Shown here: positions 39,701 through 48,885 of the stretch, one piece after another
Layout: every line of letters starts with the position of its first letter
How positions within the stretch are numbered: the first letter of the stretch is position 1
From: Candidatus Pacearchaeota archaeon
Lineage (GTDB): Bacteria > Patescibacteriota > Minisyncoccia > Minisyncoccales > Minisyncoccaceae
DNA: 64,000 nt
NCBI GenBank assembly: GCA_035404185.1
Contig: DAONGN010000001.1
Coordinates: 1-64,000 of the forward strand
Direction of reading: 5' to 3'
The notes under the pieces: generated by a model
What the model was told of the DNA's origin: nothing
Seen by the model: the letters and a program-made list of their open reading frames with translations, nothing else
Database searches by the model: none
Translations under genes and position numbers: made by a program

Positions 39701-42410
39701 TAACTTTCGCTAAAGGTTTTTTAGTTTTCTTATTAGATATTGTTTTTAAAAAAATATCATCTTTATCAGCATCTATTGAGATGGTATCTCCATCTTTTAT
39801 CTCATCGGTTACAATCTTTAAAGCCATGGGATTTAAAATCAATTTCTGGATTATTCTTTTTAGGGGACGAGCTCCTAAATTAGGATCAAATCCTTGTCTC
39901 GCTAATGATTGCTTAGCTTTTTCAGAAACAATAATTCTAATATCCTTTTTCCCTAATCTCTTTTGAACCTTATTTAACTCTAAATCAACAATTTGTTTGA
40001 TTTCTTCTGCTCCTAAATAGTCGAAGATAACAATTTCATCGACCCTGTTAATGAATTCGGGCTTGAATTTTTCCTTCAATGCTCCTTGAATTTTTTCTTT
40101 TAGCCCTTCTTTCTGGCTTAATTTTCCATTATCAATAAAACCCAAAGGAGCTTCTTTGGCAATAATATCAGAACCTATATTCGAAGTCATAATTAAGATA
40201 GTGTTCTTGAAAGAAACTACTCTTCCCTTAGAATCGCTCAATCGTCCATCTTCTAAAACCTGAAGTAAAATATTAAAAACTTCGGGATGAGCTTTTTCAA
40301 TTTCGTCTAAAAGAATAACACTATATGGCCTTCTTCTTACTTTTTCGGTTAATTGACCCCCCTCATCATAACCAACGTATCCTGGAGGACTACCAATCAT
40401 TTTTGATACATCAAACTTTTCCATATATTCAGACATATCAACTCTAATCATGGCATTCTCATCATTAAACAAGAACTCAGCTAGAGCTTTAGCAGTCTCT
40501 GTTTTTCCAACTCCTGTTGGGCCTAGAAACATAAAGGAACCTAGAGGCCTTGATTCTTCAGATATACCAGCCCTAGAACGCCTAATAGCATTAGAAACAG
40601 CCTTAATTGCCTCTTCTTGGTCAATAATTCTTTTGCCCAACTCTTTCTCCATATTCTCCAATTTAAAAGCTTCTGATTCCATCAGTCTAGTTACGGGAAT
40701 TCCTGTCCAACGCGAAACAACTCGACTTATTTCTTCTGGCCCAATCTCTTGTTTTAAAATAGGATTCTGTTTTTGCAATCTAATTAGTTTATTCTCCTGT
40801 TTTTTTAATTTAGCAAATAAATCAGGCAAGGTCCCATATTTTATTTCCGCAACTTTTTGCAAATCACCTTCTTTTAATAGTTTCTCTAGTTGATATTTTT
40901 CCCTATCAATATTCTCTTTTAAACTTTTAATATTAGACATGGTTTCTTTTTCGGTTTTCCATCTAACTGAGAAAGTATTAGCTTTTTCCGAAAGTTCGGC
41001 TAATTCACGACTAATAACTTTTTCTCTTCTCTCTATATGTTCTTTTTCTTTATTGTTAGCATTTAAAATTTCTTTCTTTAAAGCTTCTCTTTCAATTTCT
41101 AATTTCTGAATTTCTTTTCTTAAATCTTCTAATTCAATCGGGTTAGATTCTATTTCTAATCTTAAGGCTGAAGCAGCCTCATCCATTAAATCAACTGCCT
41201 TGTCTGGTAAAAATCTATCAGTAATGTATCTGGCTGATAATTCGGCGGCAGCAATCAAAGCTGAATCTTTAATTTTTAATCCATGATGTAGTTCGTACTT
41301 CTCTTTGATTCCTCTTAATATGGAGATTGTGTCTTCAATGCTCGGCTCGGTAACAAAAATTGGTTGGAATCTTCTTTCCAATGCTGCATCACTCTCAATA
41401 TATTTATGATATTCTTTAATTGTTGTCGCTCCAATAGCTCTCAATTCTCCTCTTGATAACGCAGGCTTTAAAAGATTAGAAGCATCAACCGCACCTTCAG
41501 CTGAACCAGCTCCAACTAAAGTATGTAATTCGTCTATAAATAATAAATATTTTCCTTCTCCTTTCTTGATTTCTTTCAAAAGCATTTTGATTCTCTCTTC
41601 AAATTCACCTCTAAATCTTGTTCCAGCAATCATTGCTCCTAAATCAAGACTAACTAATTCCTTATCTTTTAAACTTTCAGGAACATCTCCTCTAACTATT
41701 CTTTGAGCTAGACCCTCAACTATAGCAGTCTTTCCAACTCCTGGCTCTCCAATTAAAGCTGGATTATTTTTGGTTCGACGAGATAAAATCTGCATTAGTC
41801 TTCTAATTTCGTCATCTCTTCCAACCACAGGATCAAGTTTTCCCTTTTTAGCTAAAGTAGTTAAATTTCTGGTATAATTTTCTAATATCTTATATCTAGC
41901 TTCAGGATTGGGAGTAGTAATTTTTTCGCCTCCCCTTATTTGTCCAAATACTTTTTGAGCAGAAAAATAGTCTAACTTTTCTTTTTGCTCTTCGCTGCCC
42001 AATGTCCTCAAATATGTAACTCTTTTCAAAATGTCTCCAGCAAGACTACTTGTATTTAAAAGTGATAAAAATAGATGCTCCAATGAAACAAAATCATCTC
42101 CCATGTTTATCGCTTCATCTTTTGCTCCATTTAAAACTCTGTCCATATCTTGAGTAAGATAAAACTGCCCTACTATTTTATTGTTTGTTATAGTCGGAAT
42201 TTGGCCTAAAGCACTTCTTATCTTTTTCTGTAAATCTTCAATATCAACATTTAGCTTGTTTAAAAGGGTAAAAACAATATTGTCATTGTCCGATAATATA
42301 GCAAAAAGTAAGTGCAAGGCATCAATATGCTGTTGCCCCATATCTCGGGCCAAATTTTGTGCTTGCATTACTATTTTTTGAGCTTTATTTGTAAAATTTA
42401 TTCCTTCCAT
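39687..42410 (-). CDS. clpB: ATP-dependent disaggregase ClpB
   Basis: 907 residues. Clp N-domain 1-145; AAA-1 with Walker [16 protein letters not shown] at about 215 and [12 protein letters not shown]; middle coiled coil at about 405-540, which marks ClpB rather than ClpC; AAA-2 with [15 protein letters not shown] near 625 and [14 protein letters not shown]. Arg-finger region and a C-terminal domain complete it. It resolves protein aggregates, normally with DnaK. The C-terminus has a Lys-rich tail overlapping the HtrA-like gene. Confidence 0.97.
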   Translation of the reverse strand: MEGINFTNKAQKIVMQAQNLARDMGQQHIDALHLLFAILSDNDNIVFTLLNKLNVDIEDLQKKIRSALGQIPTITNNKIVGQFYLTQDMDRVLNGAKDEAINMGDDFVSLEHLFLSLLNTSSLAGDILKRVTYLRTLGSEEQKEKLDYFSAQKVFGQIRGGEKITTPNPEARYKILENYTRNLTTLAKKGKLDPVVGRDDEIRRLMQILSRRTKNNPALIGEPGVGKTAIVEGLAQRIVRGDVPESLKDKELVSLDLGAMIAGTRFRGEFEERIKMLLKEIKKGEGKYLLFIDELHTLVGAGSAEGAVDASNLLKPALSRGELRAIGATTIKEYHKYIESDAALERRFQPIFVTEPSIEDTISILRGIKEKYELHHGLKIKDSALIAAAELSARYITDRFLPDKAVDLMDEAASALRLEIESNPIELEDLRKEIQKLEIEREALKKEILNANNKEKEHIERREKVISRELAELSEKANTFSVRWKTEKETMSNIKSLKENIDREKYQLEKLLKEGDLQKVAEIKYGTLPDLFAKLKKQENKLIRLQKQNPILKQEIGPEEISRVVSRWTGIPVTRLMESEAFKLENMEKELGKRIIDQEEAIKAVSNAIRRSRAGISEESRPLGSFMFLGPTGVGKTETAKALAEFLFNDENAMIRVDMSEYMEKFDVSKMIGSPPGYVGYDEGGQLTEKVRRRPYSVILLDEIEKAHPEVFNILLQVLEDGRLSDSKGRVVSFKNTILIMTSNIGSDIIAKEAPLGFIDNGKLSQKEGLKEKIQGALKEKFKPEFINRVDEIVIFDYLGAEEIKQIVDLELNKVQKRLGKKDIRIIVSEKAKQSLARQGFDPNLGARPLKRIIQKLILNPMALKIVTDEIKDGDTISIDADKDDIFLKTISNKKTKKPLAKVNANK

Positions 42411-42511
42411 ATTTTTTAAAAATGATAAACTTTATATATCAATCTTACCCCGAAAGTGATAAAAATGCAATAATAAAACCCGCAAAATCTTTTGTTTAAA
42501 AGAATGCGGAT

Positions 42512-42853
42512 TTACTTTAAAGTGATTGCTTTAATGGTGATGATAAGCGCTAATCCACAGACTGTCTCGTTGATAAAAATATCCCTATGATCAACTTCTT
42601 TAAATGCAAGATAAATCCTACGGAAGATGCCTATCTTTTCAACTTCGACTAAAGCTTCTTGATAAGAATAATCTCCTATCTCAACCGAAGCTTTAACCAA
42701 AATTTGTTCCACCTCTTCGTCCTTGTTTAATTTTTCATGAACTAAGTTGGCGATCTGTACATTATGCTCTCTTACGAAGGTTTGGAGTAAAATTCTTGCC
42801 ACGTCCTCTTTTGCCTTCTTAAGATATGTATATTTAGAATCACATGTGAACAT
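42512..42853 (-). CDS. Small protein of unknown function
   Basis: 113 residues, soluble, mostly helical with an alternating acidic pattern (KKAKEDVARILLQTFVREHN, VEVEKIGIFRRIYLAFKEVD) and a hydrophobic end (CGLALIITIKAITLK). No known domain. It has a good Shine-Dalgarno (GGAGG 7 nt before ATG) and promoter TTGACA-16-TAAGAT (42870-42897), unlike the leaderless neighbours. A hairpin with a T-run lies just beyond the stop (near 42474-42505). Confidence 0.65.
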   Translation of the reverse strand: MFTCDSKYTYLKKAKEDVARILLQTFVREHNVQIANLVHEKLNKDEEVEQILVKASVEIGDYSYQEALVEVEKIGIFRRIYLAFKEVDHRDIFINETVCGLALIITIKAITLK

Positions 42854-42910
42854 AAAAATGCCTCCATAAATCTTACAACTGTTGTGTATTTTGTCAATAA
42901 TTAATCAACA

Positions 42911-42957
42911 GTAAATAAAAACCCACCTATCTTGAATTTTTCTCAAAAAGATGGGTT
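42911..42957 (-). terminator. Terminator of the 42956 gene
   Basis: AACCCATCTT pairs with AAGATAGGTGGGTT over a loop and runs into TTTTTATTT on the minus strand, overlapping the stop codon. Confidence 0.7.
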
Positions 42958-43189
42958 ATGAAACTGAAAGAACAGTATCTGAACAACTGTTCACAATGAA
43001 CAGAAATTTCTTGATGGTATCTCCCTTTCCAAAGAGATGGATCCGAAGAACGCCTTGAGAAATATTTCTGCCTTCTTTTATCAGTTCCCTTTCTTTGACT
43101 CCTATAATGAAGTCATGCTTAATGGTAGTTGCTGCTCTGCTTAGGGCCTTTGCTGGCCTTAAGCTTTTCCTAACTAACACAGTTTCCAT
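42956..43189 (-). CDS. Small basic protein of unknown function
   Basis: 77 residues from the ATG at 43189 (METVLVRKSLRPAKALSRAA). Basic N-terminus, no signal, beta-rich C-terminus. Its promoter gives a leaderless mRNA (TTGACA-16-TATAAT; ATG 7 bases after the -10 at 43196), which favours this start over the upstream non-ATG one. No family recognised. It lies between two regulatory-looking genes with its own terminator. Confidence 0.6.
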   Translation of the reverse strand: METVLVRKSLRPAKALSRAATTIKHDFIIGVKERELIKEGRNISQGVLRIHLFGKGDTIKKFLFIVNSCSDTVLSVS

Positions 43190-43230
43190 AATTATATTAT
43201 ACAACATCTATATATTTTGTCAAACAAAAT

Positions 43231-43263
43231 AAAAACAGGCTATATTTTGTTAATATAGCCTGT
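43231..43263 (-). terminator. Terminator of the kinase-like gene
   Basis: ACAGGCTATATT/AATATAGCCTGT with a 5-nt loop and TTTTTATTTT on the minus strand, overlapping the last codons of the gene. Confidence 0.9.
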
Positions 43264-43969
43264 ATGCACCATTAGGAATACAGATTTCAAATCTTGCTCC
43301 TTTTCCATATATCCCCTTTTCAGCGATTTCGAATCCTGTCATTTTTAAAATTTGCTTCGCTAAAAATAAACCCATACCAGTATGCTTCCCAAACCCTTTT
43401 TTAAAAATTAAAGATTTTTGAGAATCAGGGATACCCACGCCATTATCTTCATAGATAATGGTGATACCGGTGGAAGTTTTTTGCCAGTCAATATTGATTT
43501 CAGTTACTTCTTCTCCTCCATGTGCAACTGTATTGTTGATCATGCTGTACATGACTAATTTGAAGGCAGGGATGCTGATGATGGATATGTTATCGTTGAT
43601 GATATTAATTTTTATTTTTGAATGAAAAATACATCTTTCAAAAATTTCCGACAAAGTCTGCTCTTGCATTTGGTAACCAGCCCTTTGGAGGCTAGACCAT
43701 TCATTCAATAAGTTAGTCATTTCATCTAAAGAAGCAGACATCTTCTCAAGCATGTCCAACCTCTTTTGTTCATCTTTCGTCTCCTTAAGAAGATGGGTGT
43801 AAGAATTAATTACCAACTGGCAATTTATAATTTCATGCATGAATAATTGATGCATGAAATTCATATATCCTATCTCCTTATTCTTCTCATTAATGATGTT
43901 TTGGGGATTTTTAATTACCCCTACTAAATCATTAAGAATTTGCTTAAGAGCTTGCTTAATAACCATCAA
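43250..43969 (-). CDS. Sensor histidine kinase-like ATPase (soluble)
   Basis: 239 residues, no membrane segment. A helical dimerisation region has HEIINCQLVINSYTHLL near residue 45 as a poor H-box. A HATPase_c domain follows with N box VMYSMINNTVAHGG near 145, G1 DNGVGIPD near 185 and G2 GMGLFLAKQIL near 210, ending KGARFEICIP. No receiver domain or partner response regulator lies nearby. The input is unknown. It has its own promoter and a hairpin leader. Confidence 0.85.
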   Translation of the reverse strand: MMVIKQALKQILNDLVGVIKNPQNIINEKNKEIGYMNFMHQLFMHEIINCQLVINSYTHLLKETKDEQKRLDMLEKMSASLDEMTNLLNEWSSLQRAGYQMQEQTLSEIFERCIFHSKIKINIINDNISIISIPAFKLVMYSMINNTVAHGGEEVTEINIDWQKTSTGITIIYEDNGVGIPDSQKSLIFKKGFGKHTGMGLFLAKQILKMTGFEIAEKGIYGKGARFEICIPNGAYRLY

Positions 43970-43988
43970 ATCATCCTTTAGACTGATA

Positions 43989-44033
43989 AACAGCCTAACT
44001 TAAAAAGACTAAATCGTCTTAAGTTAAGCTGTT
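43989..44033 (-). ncRNA. Hairpin leader of the kinase-like gene
   Basis: A 15-bp helix (arms 43989-44003 and 44019-44033) contains one G-U pair valid only on the minus strand. It lies between the promoter and the Shine-Dalgarno AAAGGATGA of the gene. Possible stabiliser or regulatory element. Confidence 0.5.
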
Positions 44034-44071
44034 AATCAATCTTAAATTGTTAATGTCCAAATCTTTTATAT

Positions 44072-44100
44072 TTTATATAATATTTAATTGATTTTGTCAA
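44072..44100 (-). promoter_or_regulatory. Promoter of the kinase-like gene
   Basis: Minus strand TTGACA (44095-44100) lies within the last codons of rdgB, 17-bp spacer, TATAAA (44072-44077). The leader is about 95 nt. Confidence 0.68.
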
Positions 44101-44617
44101 CAAAAACTTTGAATTTATTAATTGCCTCTCTTCGCATAAAATTCCCTTCTTTTTCTTCAGAAGTTATTTCAGCAAAGGTTTGACTGTATCCTTCGGGCAT
44201 AAAAATAGGATCCCAACCAAATCCATTTGTTCCTTTTGGCTCTTTGGCTATTTCCCCTCTTGTTTCCCCTTTAAATATTTTTAATTCTGCCCCATTAAAA
44301 TATGCAATACAAGTAATGGCTATTGCTTTTCTGTTTTCTTTAATTAAAGAACAAATTTGTTTTAATGTTAATTTTTTTAAAAAAAATTTAACTAATGCTC
44401 CAGGCAAACCATTCAGTTCTTCAAAATATAATCCAGTATCTTCAACAAATACTGGTTCTTTTAATAATTCATAAGCTTGCTTTACTTTGTGAATCGCCAC
44501 CTCTTCAACATCAACCGACTGAATCTCGTCCAAATCTAAATCTGAATGGCTTAGTTTGATTTCTAAAATCGACTCAAACTCTTTAAGTTTTTGATGATTA
44601 CCAGTTACGAAAATCAT
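44084..44617 (-). CDS. rdgB: Non-canonical purine NTP pyrophosphatase (RdgB/HAM1)
   Basis: 177 residues. FVTGNHQKLKEFESIL at the start, FVEDTGLYFEELNGLPGALV near 75, and FGWDPIFMPEGYSQTFAEIT near 140 are the family motifs. It hydrolyses ITP/XTP and similar to keep them out of DNA. Start ATG shares a base with the TAA of the upstream 51-codon gene, a coupled TAATG junction. Somewhat short of the usual 195 residues but with all motifs. Confidence 0.93.
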   Translation of the reverse strand: MIFVTGNHQKLKEFESILEIKLSHSDLDLDEIQSVDVEEVAIHKVKQAYELLKEPVFVEDTGLYFEELNGLPGALVKFFLKKLTLKQICSLIKENRKAIAITCIAYFNGAELKIFKGETRGEIAKEPKGTNGFGWDPIFMPEGYSQTFAEITSEEKEGNFMRREAINKFKVFVDKIN

Positions 44618-44772
44618 TATTTTTTGGTCACTAAATTATATGCAAAAAATATAAACAAACAAGATGAAGCTAGGATGATTGAAATTATTGCATTAAACAT
44701 TGAAGAAACAAGAACAAAAAGGGCGGTTATCACCAAGACCCCTTCCTCTGTTTTTGGATTTAGTTTATTCAT
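44617..44772 (-). CDS. 51-residue two-span membrane protein, coupled to rdgB
   Basis: Starts at the ATG at 44772: MNKLNPKTEEGVLVITALFV, then two hydrophobic stretches (VLVITALFVLVSSMFNAIIS and IILASSCLFIFFAYNLV) and a basic end VTKK. Its stop and the rdgB start form TAATG. A TATAAT-like box precedes it. It is below common size cutoffs, so likely unannotated. Function unknown. Confidence 0.72.
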   Translation of the reverse strand: MNKLNPKTEEGVLVITALFVLVSSMFNAIISIILASSCLFIFFAYNLVTKK

Positions 44773-44884
44773 TAATAATATTATATATTAATTGAGGATA
44801 AAAAGCTAGAAAATTTCGGTTTAATTCTACAAGATGATATAATTTTTAATAAATTACATCGAAAACATTAAAGATATTTGGACA

Positions 44885-45691
44885 TCACCATACTTGTTGA
44901 TCAGAAACACTAACATCATCTATGTACCAAGCAGTTTCGGCATCAGAATCCGATGAAAATCTTAATGTTTGCAAACCATCAAAAGAAGAAGTGTCTATAT
45001 CTATCCGAGAATATTCTAAAACTTCATAAGAAGACGACCATGCTTCCGTTCCTCCAATCAAAATTGATCTAAATCCAAAAGGAGCAAGTTCCCAGAATGT
45101 TAAAGTGTTTACATTAGTAAAGTCAATAGTCTGTTCAATATATGTTGTTGCTGTCCCATCAGTATATACATATGCAAAATATGAACCAGAACGAGCATAC
45201 TCAGAGTCAGAATAAATACCTGCATCGCTATATGTTGTCCATCCAACATTTCCCAACTCAAATCCTCCATTGATTAAAATTTCACTTCCTCCTCCTGTTT
45301 CACTCGCAAACCCAGTTGTAGAATTATAAGAATAAATCGTTGAATCGGATAAAGTAGAACTAATGGTAAAATCAGTTCCGTCTGAGGCGTAAGTATAGTA
45401 GCCAGAGACAGGATCAACTGGAAAATTAGGAATGATTGAAGTAATAACAGTGCAAGGAGTAGTTCCTCCACCAATAGTACACACATCTTCCTCGACTGGA
45501 TATAATCCGTCTACACTTTGAATTTTGTAATAGATAACTGCTCTTCTTATCGTATCAATATCCGTTCTTCTCCTAGCATCATTAGCAGAATTAATTGCTC
45601 CATTTACACTAACGATAATTATGCCAGAAAGAATTCCAATGATAGCAATGACGACTAACACTTCAATCAAAGTAAAACCTTTTTTGTTCAT
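44885..45691 (-). CDS. Type IV pseudopilin fused to a jelly-roll-like domain
   Basis: 268 residues. MNKKGFTLIEVLVVIAIIGI: class III signal with Gly at -1 and Glu at +5, one helix. A pilin-like head extends to about 130 (ARRRTDIDTIRRAVIYYKIQ). The C-terminal ~135 residues read ILINGGFELGNVGWTTYSDA through AWYIDDVSVSD, a carbohydrate-binding-like beta sandwich. Probably an external pilus subunit with an adhesive head (inference). A homologue of the first pilin domain in this window. Confidence 0.85.
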   Translation of the reverse strand: MNKKGFTLIEVLVVIAIIGILSGIIIVSVNGAINSANDARRRTDIDTIRRAVIYYKIQSVDGLYPVEEDVCTIGGGTTPCTVITSIIPNFPVDPVSGYYTYASDGTDFTISSTLSDSTIYSYNSTTGFASETGGGSEILINGGFELGNVGWTTYSDAGIYSDSEYARSGSYFAYVYTDGTATTYIEQTIDFTNVNTLTFWELAPFGFRSILIGGTEAWSSSYEVLEYSRIDIDTSSFDGLQTLRFSSDSDAETAWYIDDVSVSDQQVW

Positions 45692-45818
45692 TGTTTTAAT
45701 TTATTATTTTTATTTAATATATTTTAACAAACAAAAAGAAAAAAGAAAAGACTAGGAGTGATGGAACGACACTAGAATTTGTTTGAGGTTAAATTAAACA
45801 TACTTGACGAATTTACCA

Positions 45819-45877
45819 TTGTCAAGATCGTTAATTTGTGTTAGAATATAGAAAAATAATGACCATTTGGTCTTTTT
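45819..45877 (+). promoter_or_regulatory. Promoter and leader hairpin of the glycosyltransferase gene
   Basis: TTGTCA (45819-45824), 17 bp, TAGAAT (45842-45847). The short leader then contains GACC-attt-GGTC (45861-45872) followed by TTTTT, resembling an attenuator 10 nt before the ATG. Confidence 0.6.
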
Positions 45878-45886
45878 AAAATACTA

Positions 45887-47032
45887 ATGAAAGTTGCTAT
45901 AAATATTACTAGAGAGCCATTGGGCGGAATAACTTCTGTTAATTTAAATCTTTTAAACTATCTCCACGGATCAAATATATCTTTCTTGGGTATAGAGTTA
46001 AATGCTTTCAGAAAATTTAAATCACCGAAAGTATATAGGCATTTATCTCCTAATTGGTTCGACCATCAAATTATTAGTATTTGCGATTTTTCAATAAATG
46101 AAATAACAAAAAACGCCAATTCTCTTAAAGATGTTGAAGAAAAATTTAAATCAATAATAGAAATAGTAAGAGATATTTTAAGAAAAGAAAAACCTGATAT
46201 TTTTTTAATAAATGGAACGTATTATATTCCATGGATACTATCAATAGCGGCTCGCAAAGAAGGAATTCCGATTATTTTGTGGTACGCAGGAGTTCTTGCA
46301 AAAGAGACTGCTCATTTTAAGCAAAACCAAAGAAATATTTTCTTGGAAATGGAAAAAAATATTATTAAAAATTCTTCTTCAATAATTTTTCCTTCTCAAA
46401 TATGTAAAGACCTGGTTTTAAACGAAATATCGAATTTTAAAAAAGTAAAGGATGGATGCGTTATTCCTAATCCAATATCGCCCGTTTTTACTAAAGAAAA
46501 AAAACAAAGCAAATCACGAACAAATAAAATAGTTTTTATTGGTAGAGATGCTCCTATTAAAAATATAGAAGCCTTCATTTCTCTTCATTTATTATTAAAA
46601 CGAAAAGGATGGAAGCATGAGGCTACGATAGTAAATGGAAAAGAATATAAAGCCATTAAAAATATGCCTAGCGATATAAAGATAGTCCCAATGATGTCTA
46701 ATGGAGAAATGAGTTCTTTTTATCAAAAACAAGGGTTAGTAATAAGCCCATCCCATTTTGAAACATTTGGCAATGTTCCAGTTGAAACAGCTTGTACGGG
46801 AACCCCCGTATTGGTAAATAAAAATATGGGCTGCTCGGAAGTATTTTATCGGGCAGGATTAGAAGAAATGGTTGTAGATTTTGATGATTTAGAATTGGTG
46901 GCCAACAAAACCATTAATTTTTGTGGTAAAAAATTAGAATCTTCAAAGGTAAAAAATCTTAAAAATTTAGTAGATTGTGAAAATGTTTCCCAAAAAATAA
47001 TTAAAATCTTAAAAGATTTCTCTAAAAAATAG
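45887..47032 (+). CDS. GT-B fold glycosyltransferase (GT4-like)
   Basis: 381 residues. N-terminal Rossmann half: ITREPLGGITSVNLNLL. C-terminal half: KIVFIGRDAPIKNIEAFISL near 210 and the nucleotide-sugar site SPSHFETFGNVPVETACTGT with PVLVNKNMGCSEVF. Substrate unknown; it transfers a sugar to a lipid, glycan or protein. A lone plus-strand gene in a minus-strand neighbourhood with an attenuator-like leader. It may decorate pili or the surface proteins near it. Confidence 0.88.
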   Translation: MKVAINITREPLGGITSVNLNLLNYLHGSNISFLGIELNAFRKFKSPKVYRHLSPNWFDHQIISICDFSINEITKNANSLKDVEEKFKSIIEIVRDILRKEKPDIFLINGTYYIPWILSIAARKEGIPIILWYAGVLAKETAHFKQNQRNIFLEMEKNIIKNSSSIIFPSQICKDLVLNEISNFKKVKDGCVIPNPISPVFTKEKKQSKSRTNKIVFIGRDAPIKNIEAFISLHLLLKRKGWKHEATIVNGKEYKAIKNMPSDIKIVPMMSNGEMSSFYQKQGLVISPSHFETFGNVPVETACTGTPVLVNKNMGCSEVFYRAGLEEMVVDFDDLELVANKTINFCGKKLESSKVKNLKNLVDCENVSQKIIKILKDFSKK

Positions 47033-47101
47033 TTTATTAATTTTGAAGTTACAGGGTGATTATTAAAAAATATTAAAACTTAATTGAAGTTAAATTATGT
47101 A

Positions 47102-47127
47102 TAAAAAAAGACCTACACATTGGTAGG
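47102..47127 (-). terminator. Terminator of the 47131 gene
   Basis: CCTAC-caatgt-GTAGG then TCTTTTTTT on the minus strand, just beyond the stop. Confidence 0.85.
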
Positions 47128-47130
47128 GTT

Positions 47131-47466
47131 TTAAAACTGTTGAAGTTCTGGTCTGTTCAACTCGCCATAACGGTCCCGAACAACACATTGTTTTTGAGGA
47201 ATGACGCAAGTGCACATACACTTTGCTCCGTTGGCCGAGCAGTACTGGTCTCCCTTCTCAAAGGAGTAGAATTTGCATATCCCGAAGTCTAGGCCATGGT
47301 TAAGGTACAACTGGTAAACCAGCCACCTTGCAGGTAATGGACTCCAAAATATACTTTCTGGAAAGAGCTCCATTAATTTCTCAAATCGTTTCTCAAGATT
47401 CGAGCATTTCGCCAAAATCTCAATATATTTCTCTTCAATAATCGGAAGAGCTTCTTCTGGGGTCAT
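47131..47466 (-). CDS. Cys-rich protein of unknown function
   Basis: 111 residues from the ATG at 47466 (MTPEEALPIIEEKYIEILAK). Helical first half. The second half holds seven Cys: FGICKFYSFE, DQYCSANGAKCMCTCVIPQ, KQCVVRD, suggesting Zn or Fe-S binding or disulfides. Its codon usage is richer in G/C than the neighbours. No family recognised. An inverted repeat overlaps the predicted start point. Confidence 0.68.
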   Translation of the reverse strand: MTPEEALPIIEEKYIEILAKCSNLEKRFEKLMELFPESIFWSPLPARWLVYQLYLNHGLDFGICKFYSFEKGDQYCSANGAKCMCTCVIPQKQCVVRDRYGELNRPELQQF

Positions 47467-47485
47467 CAAAACAAACGCCTCTTTT

Positions 47486-47541
47486 TTGTTAATCCTGATT
47501 AGGGATTAACAAAATAATAACATATTACAATATTAAGTCAA
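47486..47541 (-). promoter_or_regulatory. Promoter with operator-like inverted repeat
   Basis: Minus strand TTGACT (47536-47541), 16 bp, TATTAT (47514-47519). A perfect inverted repeat TTGTTAATCC (47486-47495)/GGATTAACAA (47503-47512) covers the expected start point of the Cys-rich gene. Confidence 0.65.
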
Positions 47542-47595
47542 TGACAAGAAATAATGAGACAAACTCTAAACCTTTTTAAAGAATATTTTTATAAA

Positions 47596-48681
47596 TTAAG
47601 GCTTAATTTTCTTTAATTGATCTAATGAATTTTTTATGAATTTTCCAAATTTACGATCTTTTCTTCTTTTTTCAATATCGGTCATTTCGTAATGCTCAGC
47701 TTCTTTTTTTAATTTAATATAATTTAGATATTTTTCTTCGTCTATTTTTTTTGTTCTGACAGCTTCTAAAACAGCACAGCCGGATTCTTGTGTGTGAGTA
47801 CAGTCGGCGTATTTACAATCTTTGGCCAAAGCAACGATTTTGTCAAAAATATTATCTATTCCGGTATTTGCTCCCGCGACTCCCACCTCTCTTGTTCCCG
47901 GATTATCAATGACAATCCCGCCATTTTCTAGAAAATACATTTCTCTAGTTGTGGTTGTATGCTTGCCCTTATGGGTTGAAGAACTTATTTCGTTTGTTTT
48001 AATTTTATTTTTTCCGATCAACTTATTTATTAAAGATGATTTTCCTATACCAGATGAACCCAAAAAACAATACGTCTTTCCTTTTTCTATGTAATACATT
48101 AATTCATCTAATCCTTGCTCAGAAATCGTACTGGTTGAAATAATATCTATATTATTAAATCTGTTTTTTATTTTATCTATTTTTTGATTTAATTCTGTTT
48201 CTAAAATTAAATCAATTTTATTTAGTATAATCATCGGTTTAATTTTGCCCTCATTTGCCAAAACAAGATATCTCTCAAAGCGATTAAGATTATAATCCCT
48301 ATCAACAGATTCAACAATGAAAGCTGTGTCAATATTAGTAGCAATGATTTGAATATCTTGCTTATTGCTATATTTTTTATAAAGTATGGTTTGTCTTGGT
48401 AGGATTTCATGAATAATTGCCATTTCTTTATCAGGCATAGTTACAGCTACCCAATCCCCAACCGCCGGATAATCTTCTCTTTTTGTAGCATTAAATATCT
48501 TTTTTCCGGTTACTCTTGCCAAATACTCACCATTTATATCCTTTACTTTGTATGCTCCTTTATATTCAGAAATAACCCTAGCAATTGAATATTTTTCCAA
48601 TTTTAAAAAATTTCTTTTCGATTCGAAAAAATCATTATAGCCTAAATCTTCAAATTTCATTTTTATTGTCTCATTAGACAT
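47596..48681 (-). CDS. rsgA: Ribosome small subunit-dependent GTPase RsgA
   Basis: 361 residues. OB-fold N-terminus, then a circularly permuted GTPase: LNKID near 150 (G4) precedes G1 GSSGIGKSSLINKL near 215, with G3 IDNPGTREVG. The zinc-binding CKYADCTHTQESGC near 300 completes the RsgA pattern. It helps mature the 30S subunit. The extra N-terminal ~20 residues (MSNETIKMKFEDLGYNDFFE) are like those of the longer RsgA subgroup. Confidence 0.95.
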   Translation of the reverse strand: MSNETIKMKFEDLGYNDFFESKRNFLKLEKYSIARVISEYKGAYKVKDINGEYLARVTGKKIFNATKREDYPAVGDWVAVTMPDKEMAIIHEILPRQTILYKKYSNKQDIQIIATNIDTAFIVESVDRDYNLNRFERYLVLANEGKIKPMIILNKIDLILETELNQKIDKIKNRFNNIDIISTSTISEQGLDELMYYIEKGKTYCFLGSSGIGKSSLINKLIGKNKIKTNEISSSTHKGKHTTTTREMYFLENGGIVIDNPGTREVGVAGANTGIDNIFDKIVALAKDCKYADCTHTQESGCAVLEAVRTKKIDEEKYLNYIKLKKEAEHYEMTDIEKRRKDRKFGKFIKNSLDQLKKIKP

Positions 48682-48780
48682 ACTTTTATTATACTTATAA
48701 AATTAGAAAGTACCAATAAAAAGCTCCAAAATCATATCATGGTTACTTAAAAAGCCTTACAAAATAAGGATTCTTATACT

Positions 48781-48816
48781 GACAGGGGCGATGGGACGAA
48801 CTCGGAACCTTTTTGA
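48781..48816 (-). other. Degenerate tRNA 3'-end-like remnant
   Basis: Read on the minus strand this resembles a T-arm and acceptor end with damage (plus strand GGGGCGATGGGACGAAC, then TCGGAACCTTTTTGA). The same string, with two differences, recurs at 53930-53956. Confidence 0.4.
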
Positions 48817-48835
48817 GGGTAGCTATACATAATAT

Positions 48836-48863
48836 TTGACTTTTATAATAAATATGTTATTCT
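48836..48863 (+). promoter_or_regulatory. Promoter of the 48886 gene
   Basis: TTGACT (48836-48841), 16 bp, TATTCT (48858-48863). A GGGGG Shine-Dalgarno-like run lies just before the TTG start. Confidence 0.6.
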
Positions 48864-48885
48864 ATGGAAAGATATTAGTGGGGGC

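Noticed and set aside
45798-45826. CTTGAC...GTCAAG half-sites near the glycosyltransferase promoter as a second S24 operator
   Set aside because: The half-sites match those at 7131-7146 but are 12 bp apart rather than 4, and similar strings arise from -35 boxes.
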